Of a stretch of DNA of 64,000 nucleotides, positions 44,490 through 53,950 are shown one piece after another. The DNA lies in NCBI GenBank assembly GCA_012519055.1, contig JAAYQU010000006.1, positions 22,216-86,215 of the forward strand, in the 5' to 3' direction. The stretch comes from Bacteroidales bacterium (GTDB lineage: Bacteria > Bacteroidota > Bacteroidia > Bacteroidales > Salinivirgaceae). Position 1 is the first letter of the stretch. Each line of letters opens with the position of its first letter. The position numbers and the translations under genes are program-made. The notes under the pieces were generated by a model. The model did no database searches. It was given only the letters and a program-made list of their open reading frames with translations, and was not told the origin of the DNA.

Positions 44490-46772
44490 ATGAATAAATA
44501 TATATGGGTTTTAGTTATTGCGCTTTCTATTCCGTGGAGCGTTTTTTCCCAGAAAAAAACAGATGCAAATATCGTAGGAGATGTAAAATGTAAAGGCGAA
44601 CATCTTCCTTTTATAGCGGTTACCCTAAAAGGTACCACGATAGGAACTACAACAGACGCTACAGGACACTACTTTCTTAAGAATCTTCCCGAGGGAGATT
44701 TTACTTTAGTAGCTTATGGGCTTGGTTATAAGCAAGCTGAAAAACAGGTCTCAATCGTATCTGGTAAAACCATTGAGGTTAATTTTGAAATAGAGCCAGA
44801 TGCCATTCAATTAGATGGTGTTGTTGTTTCGGCAAGCAGGAATGAAGTTAATCGTAAAGAGGCACCGGTAATTGTGAATATGGTTAGTAGAAAGCTATTT
44901 GAAAATACTAACTCTGTCTGTCTTGCGCAGGGCTTGAACTTTCAACCAGGTTTAAGAGTTGAGACTAATTGCCAAAACTGTGGAACTCAACAAGTTAGAA
45001 TAAACGGATTAGATGGAGCGTATTCTCAAATCTTGATTGATAGTCGCCCTATTTTCAGTGCATTAGCAGGCGTTTATGGCATTGAGCAAATTCCTGCAAA
45101 TATGATAGATAGGGTAGAGGTTATTCGCGGTGGAGGTTCAGCTCTATTTGGTGCAAATGCAATTGCAGGCGTTATAAATATTATTACAAAAGAACCCACG
45201 TCAAACTCCGTTGAGGTTGCAAATACAACCAACTTAATTTATGGTGAAAAAACCGATGTAAACACAACTTTTAACGCCTCTGTAGTAACAGATAACCACA
45301 GAGCAGGGATAATGGTTTTTGGCACATCTAGACAGCGCAGTCCATTTGATTACGATGGCGATGGTTTTACCGAAATAGGTAAAATAATTGCCAAAAACAT
45401 CGGATTGCGTAGCTATTTCCGAACGAGCGACTATTCGAAACTGACATTTGAATATCACAACTTAGGAGAATTTCGACGAGGAGGAAATAATCTCGATTTG
45501 CCTCCCCACGAAGCTGATATTGCCGAGCAAACCGACCATAACAACAATCTGGGTAACTTGAAGTACGATATTTTTTCAAAAAACGGTAAGCATCGTTTAA
45601 ATATTTACTCTTCAGCGCAACATATAGTTAGAAAAAGCTATTACGGCGCACAAAAAGACCCGAATGCTTATGGCAAAGCAGCCGACAAAACTTTTGCCGG
45701 AGGAGTGCAATACTCATATTCTATTGATAAACTGTTGTTTATGCCGGCAGAATTGATGTTAGGCACCGAGTATCATATGAATCATTTAAAGGACGAAATG
45801 CTTGGTTATAACAGGGTTATTGACCAAAAAACAGACTCAAAGAGTGCATTCGTACAAAATGAGTGGAAAAATCAGAAGCTAAGCTTGCTTTTTGGATTTC
45901 GTTTCGACAAGCACAATCTTATTGATAATCTTATAGTTAGCCCACGTTTAAATTTACGATATAGTCCAAATGAAAGTGTAAATTTCAGAACAAGCTATTC
46001 GAGCGGTTTTAGAGCCCCTCAAATTTTTGATGAGGATTTAGATGTTAGAAGTGTCGGTGGTGAGGCTCTGTTGGTAATAAACAGCCCTGCTTTAGAAACC
46101 GAGAAATCACAAAGTTACAGCGTTTCTGCCGATTTATATCATTCCTTTGGCGTTGTAAACACGAATCTGTTAATCGAGGGATTTTATACCAATCTCGACA
46201 ATGTGTTTGTTCTCGAAGATATTGGTACAGATAGCAATGGTAATACTATTTTAGAGAGAAGAAATGGTTCAGGAGCAGTCGTAAAGGGAATTAATTTTGA
46301 AGGAAGAGTTGTCCCGTTTGAAAAAATACAGGTTCAGTTTGGCTTAACTCTCCAGAAAAGCGAATATAAAGAGGCACAAAAGTGGAGCGATAACCCAAAT
46401 ATCGAACCTCAAAAAACGATGTTTCGTGCGCCAAATCAATATGGATATTTAACAGCAAGTTATCAAGTGATAAAGCCAATGCTTATCTCATTGTCCGGGA
46501 CATATACAGGGAAAATGTTGGTTCAGCATTTTGCAGGTTATATTGCCGAGGATATGGAAAAGGTGACACCCGAGTTTTACGATGTGAATTTAAAGCTCTC
46601 TTATGAGTTTAAATTAAATGAAAGTGCCAAACTGCAATTAAATGGAGGTGTTCAGAATATTTTCAACAGCTACCAGAACGATTTTGACAAGGGAGAGTTT
46701 CGCGATGCTGGATATATTTACGGACCAGCTATGCCACGTTCATTTTTCTTTGGACTGAAATTTATAATATAG
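44490..46772 (+). CDS. TonB-dependent receptor with N-terminal carboxypeptidase-like domain
   Basis: 760 residues: signal peptide (ending SVFSQ), a carboxypeptidase-regulatory-like beta domain (about 27-105), a plug domain with GLRVETNCQNCGTQQVRING and VEVIRGGGSALFGANAIAGV, and a 22-strand barrel ending in an aromatic-type C-terminus (PRSFFFGLKFII). The paired cysteines in NCQNCG are typical of the BtuB/HmuR-like branch. It imports a metal complex or cofactor across the outer membrane. The His-rich small protein upstream suggests a metal. The substrate is not determined. Confidence 0.92.
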   Translation: MNKYIWVLVIALSIPWSVFSQKKTDANIVGDVKCKGEHLPFIAVTLKGTTIGTTTDATGHYFLKNLPEGDFTLVAYGLGYKQAEKQVSIVSGKTIEVNFEIEPDAIQLDGVVVSASRNEVNRKEAPVIVNMVSRKLFENTNSVCLAQGLNFQPGLRVETNCQNCGTQQVRINGLDGAYSQILIDSRPIFSALAGVYGIEQIPANMIDRVEVIRGGGSALFGANAIAGVINIITKEPTSNSVEVANTTNLIYGEKTDVNTTFNASVVTDNHRAGIMVFGTSRQRSPFDYDGDGFTEIGKIIAKNIGLRSYFRTSDYSKLTFEYHNLGEFRRGGNNLDLPPHEADIAEQTDHNNNLGNLKYDIFSKNGKHRLNIYSSAQHIVRKSYYGAQKDPNAYGKAADKTFAGGVQYSYSIDKLLFMPAELMLGTEYHMNHLKDEMLGYNRVIDQKTDSKSAFVQNEWKNQKLSLLFGFRFDKHNLIDNLIVSPRLNLRYSPNESVNFRTSYSSGFRAPQIFDEDLDVRSVGGEALLVINSPALETEKSQSYSVSADLYHSFGVVNTNLLIEGFYTNLDNVFVLEDIGTDSNGNTILERRNGSGAVVKGINFEGRVVPFEKIQVQFGLTLQKSEYKEAQKWSDNPNIEPQKTMFRAPNQYGYLTASYQVIKPMLISLSGTYTGKMLVQHFAGYIAEDMEKVTPEFYDVNLKLSYEFKLNESAKLQLNGGVQNIFNSYQNDFDKGEFRDAGYIYGPAMPRSFFFGLKFII

Positions 46773-46797
46773 TAAGATTTTTAATATTAAGAAAAAA

Positions 46798-46825
46798 TAA
46801 CAGTTTTGTAACAATCTTGTAACAA
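46798..46825 (+). promoter_or_regulatory. Pho-box-like direct repeats upstream of phoB/phoR
   Basis: TAACA occurs at 46798, 46809 and 46820, exactly 11 bp apart, the last two within TTGTAACAA. An 11-bp direct repeat is the layout of binding sites of PhoB-type regulators. It lies about 290 bp upstream of the response-regulator gene, far but plausible with a long leader. Confidence 0.5.
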
Positions 46826-46916
46826 CGACTTGCGTAATTGTGTTGCTCGTTTTGAGTAGCACGATGCAACAGATTGCGTAGCAATCGAAGCCACTATTGT
46901 GGAATTAATGTATTAT

Positions 46917-46944
46917 TGGTCGCTTCGATTGGACTCAGTGACCA
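46917..46944. repeat. Hairpin of the GGTCGCTGAG family, member 3
   Basis: TGGTCGCT and AGTGACCA with loop TCGATTGGACTC. On the other strand it reads GGTCACTGAG...CAATCGAAGCGACC, the same layout as 15207-15235 and 40879-40913. Confidence 0.7.
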
Positions 46945-47113
46945 GAAGTTCTGATATTTTCTTAATTATTGCGTTTATATACATCTGTTATTCTCAAGTT
47001 TCTAAGAAAAATTTCATATATTTACATTGTAATAAGGGGTAGCATTAACATTACAGATAATGCTGTTATGAAACGAATATGCCAACCTATTTATCAATAA
47101 AAAAACTCATAAA

Positions 47114-47794
47114 ATGCACAGAATATTAGTAGTTGACGATGAAGAAGATATATGTGAAATTCTTCAGTATAATCTCGAAAGCGAAGGTTATCTCGTTGAT
47201 GTAGCGCATAACGCCAAAGATGCTTTACACATCTTGACCGATGAACATGATTTAATCCTTTTAGATGTAATGATGGACGAAATGTCTGGGTATCAAATGG
47301 CTAGTATTCTAAGAAAACAGCATAATAATGATATTCCAATTATTTTTATAACCGCAAAAACAGGTGAAAATGACGTGCTTACAGGATTTAATCTGGGGGC
47401 AGATGATTATATTTCCAAACCGTTTTCGCTCAAAGAGCTTTTGGCACGAGTTAAAGTTGTTTTAAAACGTACCTCTGCTGCCACAGAAGAAAAATCAACT
47501 GAGAATATAGTAGTGGGTAATTTGAATATCGACCTGAACACATTGACGGTATCAGTTAAAGACTCCCCTATAGAACTAACAAAAAAAGAGTACAAGATAT
47601 TGGTCTTGCTTGCACAAAGTGTAAACAATTATTTCTCGCGAGAGGAGATATTGCAACGAGTTTGGGAAAATGATGTTTATGTTTTAGAAAGAAGTGTCGA
47701 TGTTCATATAGCCCGATTACGAAAAAAAATACGCAATTCAAATTTGCAGATTGTAAATAAGGTTGGTTTTGGTTACAGCTTGAAAGTAAAATAG
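47114..47794 (+). CDS. PhoB-like response regulator (OmpR family)
   Basis: 226 residues. The receiver domain has the acidic pair in LVVDDEED, the phosphorylated Asp51 in LILLDVMMDEMSG, Thr in FITAKTGEND and Lys in DDYISKPFSLKELL. The C-terminal winged helix ends with RSVDVHIARLRKKI and VNKVGFGYSLKVK. The kinase gene starts 2 bp after the stop. With the pst-phoU genes next to it, phosphate control is the likely role. Confidence 0.9.
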   Translation: MHRILVVDDEEDICEILQYNLESEGYLVDVAHNAKDALHILTDEHDLILLDVMMDEMSGYQMASILRKQHNNDIPIIFITAKTGENDVLTGFNLGADDYISKPFSLKELLARVKVVLKRTSAATEEKSTENIVVGNLNIDLNTLTVSVKDSPIELTKKEYKILVLLAQSVNNYFSREEILQRVWENDVYVLERSVDVHIARLRKKIRNSNLQIVNKVGFGYSLKVK

Positions 47795-47796
47795 TT

Positions 47797-49185
47797 ATGA
47801 CACACAAGAGAAAACTTCTAATAGCTTTTTTTGCTATTTTTTTAGTTTATGCTTTCGTAATTGCTTGGTTACAGTATTACAAGGAGAAAGAGTATCAAAC
47901 CAATAGCCAAAAGGAGACTTTGCGTATTTTCGCCACAATGGTCGAAAAAATGTTAGAAAACTCAACCGATGCAGAAGGAACATTACACTATTTACCTCAA
48001 GATGTACGTCTTACACTGATCAACTCGAAAGGGGAAATTATGTATGACAATGTTGCCGAAAACGTTAAAGAGAACCATTTGGGACGACCTGAAATCTATT
48101 CTGCAAACTACTCAAACGAGGGATATGCTATTCGGAAATCGAGTACTACAAATCAAGATTACCTCTATTATGCCAGAAAAAGTAAGAATGGCTCGTTTTT
48201 ACGATTGGCTTTGCCATATGTAATTACCTGGACGAATTTTATTCACTTTGATAATATTTTGCTGTACATTGTTGTGTTTCTGTTTTTTATAACACTATTG
48301 GTATTGGTATTAATGACAGATAAATTCGATAATGTTATGAGAACTTTGATAAGTTTCGTAACAGATGTTGAAAAAGGAAATATCGACTACAATAAAATTC
48401 ATTTTCCCGATACCCATTCTGGCGAAATTGGTCGTAAAATAATATCCTTATATAAACAGCTAGAGGACAGCAAGTTGCAAACAGTTCAGGAGAAAGATAG
48501 AAATCGTTTGATGAAACAGGAGATGACAAACAATATTGCACATGAATTGAAAACACCTGTTAGCAGCATTCGAGGCTATCTTGAAATATTATTGAATAAT
48601 AAGGATATAGGATTTGAAAAACAGCAATATTTTATAGAACGTTCGCATGCACAAACTCTGCGTTTGTCGAATCTAATTCAAGATGTGGCACTGATTACCA
48701 AACTCGAAGAGTCGGCAAATCTTTTTCCGAAAGAGAAATTGGATTTGCATGAGATTTTTGAAGAGGCGGCTACTGAATTGCATGAAGTATATAAGGAACA
48801 GCAGGTTACAATTGAAAATAAAATTCCCGAAAAATCATTCTTTGCTGGAAATTATAATTTAATGTTCTCTGTTTTCCGTAATCTGATTGAAAACTCCATA
48901 AGATATGCAGGTGACGATATACAAATTGTTGTTGAATGTGTAGAGCAGGATAAAACAAGTTATCTTTTAAAATACTACGACACAGGGGTTGGAGTAAATA
49001 AAGAACATTTGGATAAAATTTTCGATCGTTTTTTGCGTATCGATAAAGGAAGAAGCCGAAAGAGTGGTGGCACAGGTTTGGGTTTGTCAATAGTTAAGCA
49101 CGCTATACAGTTCCACGGAGGAACAATAGTAGCACAAAACAGACCAGAAGGCGGTTTGCAATTTGATTTTAATATTTTAAAATAA
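47797..49185 (+). CDS. PhoR-like sensor histidine kinase
   Basis: 462 residues. Two membrane helices (about 5-24 and 147-170) flank a periplasmic sensor domain of about 120 residues; then a HAMP-like linker, the H-box NIAHELKTPVSSIRGYLEIL, N-box FRNLIENSIRYAGDD, and G boxes YYDTGVGVNKEHLDKIFDRF and SGGTGLGLSIVKHAI. It phosphorylates the adjacent regulator. It ends 16 bp before the convergent phoU gene. Confidence 0.9.
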   Translation: MTHKRKLLIAFFAIFLVYAFVIAWLQYYKEKEYQTNSQKETLRIFATMVEKMLENSTDAEGTLHYLPQDVRLTLINSKGEIMYDNVAENVKENHLGRPEIYSANYSNEGYAIRKSSTTNQDYLYYARKSKNGSFLRLALPYVITWTNFIHFDNILLYIVVFLFFITLLVLVLMTDKFDNVMRTLISFVTDVEKGNIDYNKIHFPDTHSGEIGRKIISLYKQLEDSKLQTVQEKDRNRLMKQEMTNNIAHELKTPVSSIRGYLEILLNNKDIGFEKQQYFIERSHAQTLRLSNLIQDVALITKLEESANLFPKEKLDLHEIFEEAATELHEVYKEQQVTIENKIPEKSFFAGNYNLMFSVFRNLIENSIRYAGDDIQIVVECVEQDKTSYLLKYYDTGVGVNKEHLDKIFDRFLRIDKGRSRKSGGTGLGLSIVKHAIQFHGGTIVAQNRPEGGLQFDFNILK

Positions 49186-49201
49186 AGTCCTCAAACTACG
49201 A

Positions 49202-49864
49202 TTAACTGTCTATATCAGTGTGTCTTGCGTTAATCCCTTCAGTGAGATAAAGTAAATCTTCGGCAATATTTGTACACGAATCGCCTATGCGCTCCATAAA
49301 ATAAAGAATGCGGCTAAGGTTTAAGTAGGCAGGCATTTCGGCTGCCTTAACGTCTTTTTGAAACAGCATTTGGTGAATTTCATGATAACTTTCATCTATG
49401 GAATCATCAGTTGCAATAATGTTGCGTGCGATATAATTGTTTTCGGTATGAAGCGCGTAAACAATGTTGTCAAACATTTTGCTTACCATTCCAAACAGAC
49501 TAATCAATTTTGGTTGATATTTTTTCCAAACAGATTTTGATTCAATAATAATGGGTAGACGTTTGCAAATACTGTTGAGTATATCACCCATTCGCTCAAT
49601 GTCAACAATAATATTTAGAGTTGACACCATTCTGCGGAGATCAATAGCACGAGGAGTAAGCCGAACAATATCGTTAATTACAGTTTCACGAATTTTGTTC
49701 TCCATGAAATCAATGTTTTTTTCATTCTCGCGAACCTTTTTTAATTCCTCTGGAGTGATACTTTGCTCAAGGTGTTTGCCTACAAGAACAAATTGCTCGG
49801 ACATAATATCCGTTAAAGCAATAAACTCTTCAGTTAGTATTTTTAATGAATTATCTCTTATCAT
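49202..49864 (-). CDS. phoU: PhoU phosphate signalling protein
   Basis: 220 residues, all helical. Two three-helix bundles with the metal-cluster motif of the family: VNDIVRLTPRAIDLRRMVST-like in the first half (ETVINDIVRLTPRAIDLRR) and LSRILYFMERIGDSCTNIAE in the second. PhoU links the Pst transporter to the PhoR kinase and restrains uptake. It is the last gene of pstS-C-A-B-phoU. Confidence 0.92.
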   Translation of the reverse strand: MIRDNSLKILTEEFIALTDIMSEQFVLVGKHLEQSITPEELKKVRENEKNIDFMENKIRETVINDIVRLTPRAIDLRRMVSTLNIIVDIERMGDILNSICKRLPIIIESKSVWKKYQPKLISLFGMVSKMFDNIVYALHTENNYIARNIIATDDSIDESYHEIHQMLFQKDVKAAEMPAYLNLSRILYFMERIGDSCTNIAEDLLYLTEGINARHTDIDS

Positions 49865-49905
49865 AACTCTATGTTTTGTCAGTAATAATACAATATTATG
49901 GTGAA

Positions 49906-50676
49906 TTATCCAACTTTGCCGATTAAATAATCTTCAGTGCGTTTATCTTTAGGATTAGTAAACATTATGCTAGTCTCTTCATATTCAACAAGTTCGCCCA
50001 AATACATAAACATTGAATAATCTGAAATTCTTGAGGCTTGCGACATATTATGTGTTACGATAATAATAGTAACCTGTTCTTTTAGCTGTACAAGAAGCTC
50101 CTCAATTCTGAGAGTAGCAATGGGGTCGAGAGCCGATGTTGGTTCGTCCATAAGCAAAAGATTTGGTTTAAGAGCCAGCGTGCGTGCAATACAGAGTCTT
50201 TGCTGTTGTCCTCCAGATAGAAAAGTTCCTTTTTTGTGAAGAACATCGCTCACCTCGTCCCATAATCCCACATTGCGAAGATTCTCCTCGACAATTCTAT
50301 CGCGCTCAGCTCTCTTAAGCTTTATGCCTTTGAGCAGATATCCGGCGATAACATTATCGTAAATGCTCATTGTTGGGAAAGGATTAGGACGTTGAAAAAC
50401 CATCCCTGCCTGAGTGCGCACATCAATAGGATTCATTTGGAGTATGTTGCGACCATTTAGTATAATATCACCCGTCATTTTAATGCCTTCGTGCAATGCG
50501 TGCATATTGTTGATTGCTCTCAGAAGAGTGCTTTTGCCACAACCCGAAGGTCCCATTATAGCAGTAATAGTATTGCGAGTAATATCGGCACTTACATCGC
50601 GTACAGCGTATTCATTGGGTGAATAGGAAATGCTTAAATTTTTCAGTTTTAAAACGGGTTCTTGTATGGTTTTCAT
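49906..50676 (-). CDS. pstB: Phosphate ABC transporter ATPase PstB
   Basis: 256 residues. Walker A GPSGCGKSTLLRAIN, Q-loop MVFQRPNPFPTMSIYDNV (typical of PstB), signature LSGGQQQRLCIARTLA, Walker B LLLMDEPTSALDP and the switch His in IIIVTHNMSQASRISDY. It powers phosphate import through PstA/PstC. It lies 42 bp after pstA and 41 bp before phoU. Confidence 0.97.
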   Translation of the reverse strand: MKTIQEPVLKLKNLSISYSPNEYAVRDVSADITRNTITAIMGPSGCGKSTLLRAINNMHALHEGIKMTGDIILNGRNILQMNPIDVRTQAGMVFQRPNPFPTMSIYDNVIAGYLLKGIKLKRAERDRIVEENLRNVGLWDEVSDVLHKKGTFLSGGQQQRLCIARTLALKPNLLLMDEPTSALDPIATLRIEELLVQLKEQVTIIIVTHNMSQASRISDYSMFMYLGELVEYEETSIMFTNPKDKRTEDYLIGKVG

Positions 50677-50718
50677 CTGTTTTTCTATGTTTTAATCGCA
50701 ATAAAAACTTTGAATTTG

Positions 50719-51597
50719 TTAAAAAATAGGACTTCTTTTTTTAGCAATGGTTTTTGCCGTAATATTAAGAATTAACACAGCTGCTAATAAAAATAGCGAT
50801 GCACTCCAAATCATACTTTGCAAATTGGGGTCGTTATAAAACTCCCAGATAAGTAGTGAAACAGAGGTGTTTGGCTTGGTAATATCCCACTGAATGTACG
50901 AGCTGCCAAGAATAGTAAGCATAAGCGGTGCAGTTTCGCCCATAACACGCGAAATAGCTAAAAGTATTCCCGTAAAAATGCCCGGGAAAGCCGAAGGTAA
51001 CCAAACCTTGAAAATCATTGCTGAATATGAAGTTCCTAGCGAAAGTGCAGCCTCTTTAAGGCTGACAGGTAAAAGGTTAAGAGTCTCTTCGGTTGAACGA
51101 ATAATCAATGGAAGCATCATTATTGCCAATGCCACAGCTCCGGCAATAGCTGAAAAAGTACCCATGGGAATAACAATCCACAAATAAGCAATAATACCAA
51201 TAACTATCGAAGGTGTTCCCTGCAGCAAATCACTGAGAAAACGTATAATACCGGCAAAACGTTTATTTCTGTTTTCTGAGATATATACACCACAAAAAAT
51301 ACCAACGGGAATAGCAACTAATGAAGCCATAATTACGGTTAGAAACATACCAACTATTCCGTTAGCAATACCTCCCGGAACACGTTCTCCGATACTGTTC
51401 GCCATCATAGCCTCTAAGGTTGTGGGCGTGGTTTGAATGAAAAAATCGAGATTTATTTGTTTAATGCCTTTAATAAGTACTGTTCCGATGATAATAACCA
51501 ACGGCAACGCAATTATGACTGAAAAAACTATAACAAACCATAAAAACAGTTTGTCTTTAATCAATCTCCTCTTATTAAAACTAACATCTAACTTCAT
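50719..51597 (-). CDS. pstA: Phosphate ABC transporter permease PstA
   Basis: 292 residues with six helices. The EAA loop is seen around LKEAALSLGTSYSAMIFKVW and further blocks GTPSIVIGIIAYLWIV and VMGETAPLMLTILGS are typical of PstA. It forms the inner-membrane channel with PstC. It lies 31 bp after pstC. Confidence 0.95.
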   Translation of the reverse strand: MKLDVSFNKRRLIKDKLFLWFVIVFSVIIALPLVIIIGTVLIKGIKQINLDFFIQTTPTTLEAMMANSIGERVPGGIANGIVGMFLTVIMASLVAIPVGIFCGVYISENRNKRFAGIIRFLSDLLQGTPSIVIGIIAYLWIVIPMGTFSAIAGAVALAIMMLPLIIRSTEETLNLLPVSLKEAALSLGTSYSAMIFKVWLPSAFPGIFTGILLAISRVMGETAPLMLTILGSSYIQWDITKPNTSVSLLIWEFYNDPNLQSMIWSASLFLLAAVLILNITAKTIAKKRSPIF

Positions 51598-51627
51598 ACG
51601 CCCATAAATTTCGGATTTCGAAATCCT

Positions 51628-52485
51628 TTATCTTGGTTTCATATTTCTTATTAACATTCGTCCTATCGAGTTTGTAATCAGTGTGATAATAAAAAGCAAA
51701 AGTGCAATAGCAATCAGAACAGCAAGGCGATTATCTGAAGCTTCGCCAAACTGATTAGCAATGATACTTGCCATTGTGTTACCAGTATCTCCCAAACTGA
51801 GAGGAATAGTGTTTGTGTTACCAATAAGCATAGTAACAGCCATAGTTTCGCCTAAAGCACGCCCTAAAGCCAGAATAAAAGAGGAAATAACGCCCGGTAA
51901 CACGGTAGGGAATACAATTTTGGTTACCATCTCTTTGCGAGTAGCACCAAGACTGTAAGCTCCCTCTTTTAAATCTACAGGGGTCATTTTAATAAACTGA
52001 CTGCTTAACGAGGCTGCATAAGGGATAATCATTATTGCTAAAACAATAGATGCTGTTAGAACGCCAAAGCCCTGTTTTGATAATCCAAGATTCATAATCA
52101 CAGGACGGAGCATATAGAATCCCCAAAGTCCATAAACAATTGACGGAATACCCGCCAAAAGATCAATCATTGTCTCTAAAACGGAAGCTACTTTTGTGCC
52201 CTTAAAGTATTCGCCTGTAAAAATTGATACGGGTATTGAAAAAACAATACAGATAGCAAGCGCAAGAAACGATGTTAGAAGCGTCCCGACAATAAATGCA
52301 AGTGCTCCGTAACGCTCCGAGCCGGCAGTATAGTTCCATTCGGATGAGAAAATAAAGCTGAAAAATCCGTACTCCTTAAAAGCTGGCATTGCTCCGGTAG
52401 TTAGGGAATATATCATTCCTCCTCCTATAATCAAAATAAGAAGTGCTGCTAAAAAAAGTGTTATTTTAAAGATTCTGTCCTTCAT
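51628..52485 (-). CDS. pstC: Phosphate ABC transporter permease PstC
   Basis: 285 residues from MKDRIFKITL with six helices. Blocks typical of PstC: LLAGIPSIVYGLWGFYMLRP, LKEGAYSLGATRKEMVTKIV (EAA loop) and ALGRALGETMAVTMLIGNT. The ATG at 52485 is preferred to a TTG five codons earlier. It is separated from pstS by 318 bp that hold a terminator-like hairpin, so pstS is probably made in excess over the membrane parts. Confidence 0.95.
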   Translation of the reverse strand: MKDRIFKITLFLAALLILIIGGGMIYSLTTGAMPAFKEYGFFSFIFSSEWNYTAGSERYGALAFIVGTLLTSFLALAICIVFSIPVSIFTGEYFKGTKVASVLETMIDLLAGIPSIVYGLWGFYMLRPVIMNLGLSKQGFGVLTASIVLAIMIIPYAASLSSQFIKMTPVDLKEGAYSLGATRKEMVTKIVFPTVLPGVISSFILALGRALGETMAVTMLIGNTNTIPLSLGDTGNTMASIIANQFGEASDNRLAVLIAIALLLFIITLITNSIGRMLIRNMKPR

Positions 52486-52802
52486 AAAATCAATTAACAA
52501 TTAACAATGAGCAATTAATAATTGAGTTAAAAGTACTTTTCCCTTGCACCTTTTCTCTTTCTCCTCTACTGATTTAGTTGTTAAATGTTTAATATCGTAA
52601 TAAAAACAAAGGGTGTTGCGAGCAGGAACCGTAATTCATACTATGCACACCCTTTGGTGAAAATATTGGTAAAGAAAATGAAAAAACGTGTTTTTTGTTC
52701 CCTTCGGCTCTATCCAACATTGGCTGTTTAACGAACAACTTGGTATTAGATTTAAGCCTAAGTATCTCATTCTTTATTATTTAAAAAAACTTCAATAGTG
52801 GT
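52486..52802. other. Intergenic region between pstS and pstC
   Basis: No gene was seen. It holds a hairpin (52607-52656) and otherwise AT-rich leader sequence before pstC, including a short repeat of ATTAACAAT near 52492-52507. Confidence 0.5.
52607..52656 (-). terminator. Hairpin between pstS and pstC, possible attenuator
   Basis: CAAAGGGTGTTGC and GCACACCCTTTG pair over 12 positions with a 25-base loop; on the minus strand the stem is followed by TTTTTATTA. It lies about 150 bp after pstS and before pstC, so it may end most transcripts after pstS. Confidence 0.65.
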
Positions 52803-53843
52803 TTAGCTTTCTTTGTTGGTATATACCATTCTGTCAATATTTTTCAGGGCTTGCTCTTTAACCGAAGCAGGAATTGGTGCATAATGTACCTTTTCAGTGC
52901 TTGCCTGTACTTCATCAGAAAGCATGTAACGAAGTAGAGATTTAAGTGCTTCGGCGTCTGCCTCTGTGCGTTTACCGTTATTAAGCTCCTCATATACAAT
53001 AATCCATGTGAACAGACTAATTGGATAAGCACCCGGCTCAGGCGAGTTGGTTATCATACAGCGTGAGTCTGCAGGAATATCGGTATCTGCAGCAATTGAA
53101 ATTGAGCTTGACGATGGTGTAACAAACTCACCATTAGCATTTTGAATACTTGCAAAATTAAGCTGTTGAGCAAAAGCATACTCAGAACCTATATATCCGA
53201 TACTTCCGTCAGTTTGGCTAAGTACGCCAGCAACACCGGGGTTGCCTTTAGCTGCAAATCCTGCAGGGAAAGAAACTGATTTGTCGCCTCCATATTTTTC
53301 TTTCCAATCGCTATTTACTTTGCTTAGATAATCGGTGAATACGAAAGTTGTACCACTACCGTCTGAACGATAAATAGGGGCAATCTCTTTGTGTGGAAGA
53401 TTAACACCTTCGTTTACAGCCTTTAGCTGTTCATCGTCCCAATATTTTATCTGACCTGCATAAATTTTGGCAATCAAGTCACCGGTAAGTTTAAGATTTG
53501 TTACTCCCTCTATGTTATATGCTAATACTACTGCACCCATACATGTTGGGATATGAATTACCGAAGGCATATCTATCATCTCTTCATCTGTGAGGAAAGC
53601 GTCTGTTCCTGCAAAATCTACAATACTCTCTTTTAAACTTTTGATACCACCACCACTACCAATACCTCCATACGAAACAGTGTTGTTTGTAGCTTCAAAA
53701 TAGGATTTAAATGTCATTAGGTAAAAGGGTTGCGGAAAAGTAGCTCCCGCTCCTGAAAGGGTTACAGTTCCCTTGTTTTGACAACTTACAGCAACAATGC
53801 CAAAGGCTGCCAGCATAATAAAAAATGTGTTTCTTAATTTCAT
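52803..53843 (-). CDS. pstS: Phosphate-binding lipoprotein PstS
   Basis: 346 residues. A lipoprotein signal (IVAVSCQ lipobox, Cys at about 21), then LSGAGATFPQPFY, the phosphate-binding loop of the family, and later YRSDGSGTTFVFTDYLS and GFAAKGNPGVAGVL, the second and third binding loops. It captures phosphate for PstCA. Three 11-bp repeats lie 64-90 bp upstream. Confidence 0.95.
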   Translation of the reverse strand: MKLRNTFFIMLAAFGIVAVSCQNKGTVTLSGAGATFPQPFYLMTFKSYFEATNNTVSYGGIGSGGGIKSLKESIVDFAGTDAFLTDEEMIDMPSVIHIPTCMGAVVLAYNIEGVTNLKLTGDLIAKIYAGQIKYWDDEQLKAVNEGVNLPHKEIAPIYRSDGSGTTFVFTDYLSKVNSDWKEKYGGDKSVSFPAGFAAKGNPGVAGVLSQTDGSIGYIGSEYAFAQQLNFASIQNANGEFVTPSSSSISIAADTDIPADSRCMITNSPEPGAYPISLFTWIIVYEELNNGKRTEADAEALKSLLRYMLSDEVQASTEKVHYAPIPASVKEQALKNIDRMVYTNKES

Positions 53844-53906
53844 TTTCTTTACTTTTATTTATTCATATTTTCTCAACACAAAGTAACCATGACTAAGTTT
53901 CATTCC

Positions 53907-53938
53907 TGTTACGAAATTGTTACGAAATTGTAACAACC
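53907..53938 (-). promoter_or_regulatory. Pho-box-like direct repeats upstream of pstS
   Basis: On the plus strand TGTTACGAAAT occurs twice in tandem, followed by TGTAACAACC, giving three units at 53907, 53918 and 53929 with exact 11-bp spacing. On the minus strand the core is GTAACA, as in the repeats before phoB (46798-46825). Confidence 0.7.
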
Positions 53939-53950
53939 GCTTAAACAATC

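Larger units (their letters stand above)
46773..47113. other. Intergenic region with Pho-box-like repeats and a hairpin repeat
   Basis: It holds the 11-bp-periodic TAACA triplet (46798-46824), a stretch GCGTAGCAATCGAAGCCAC shared with 40879-40913, and the hairpin 46917-46944. No coding sequence was seen. Confidence 0.6.
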
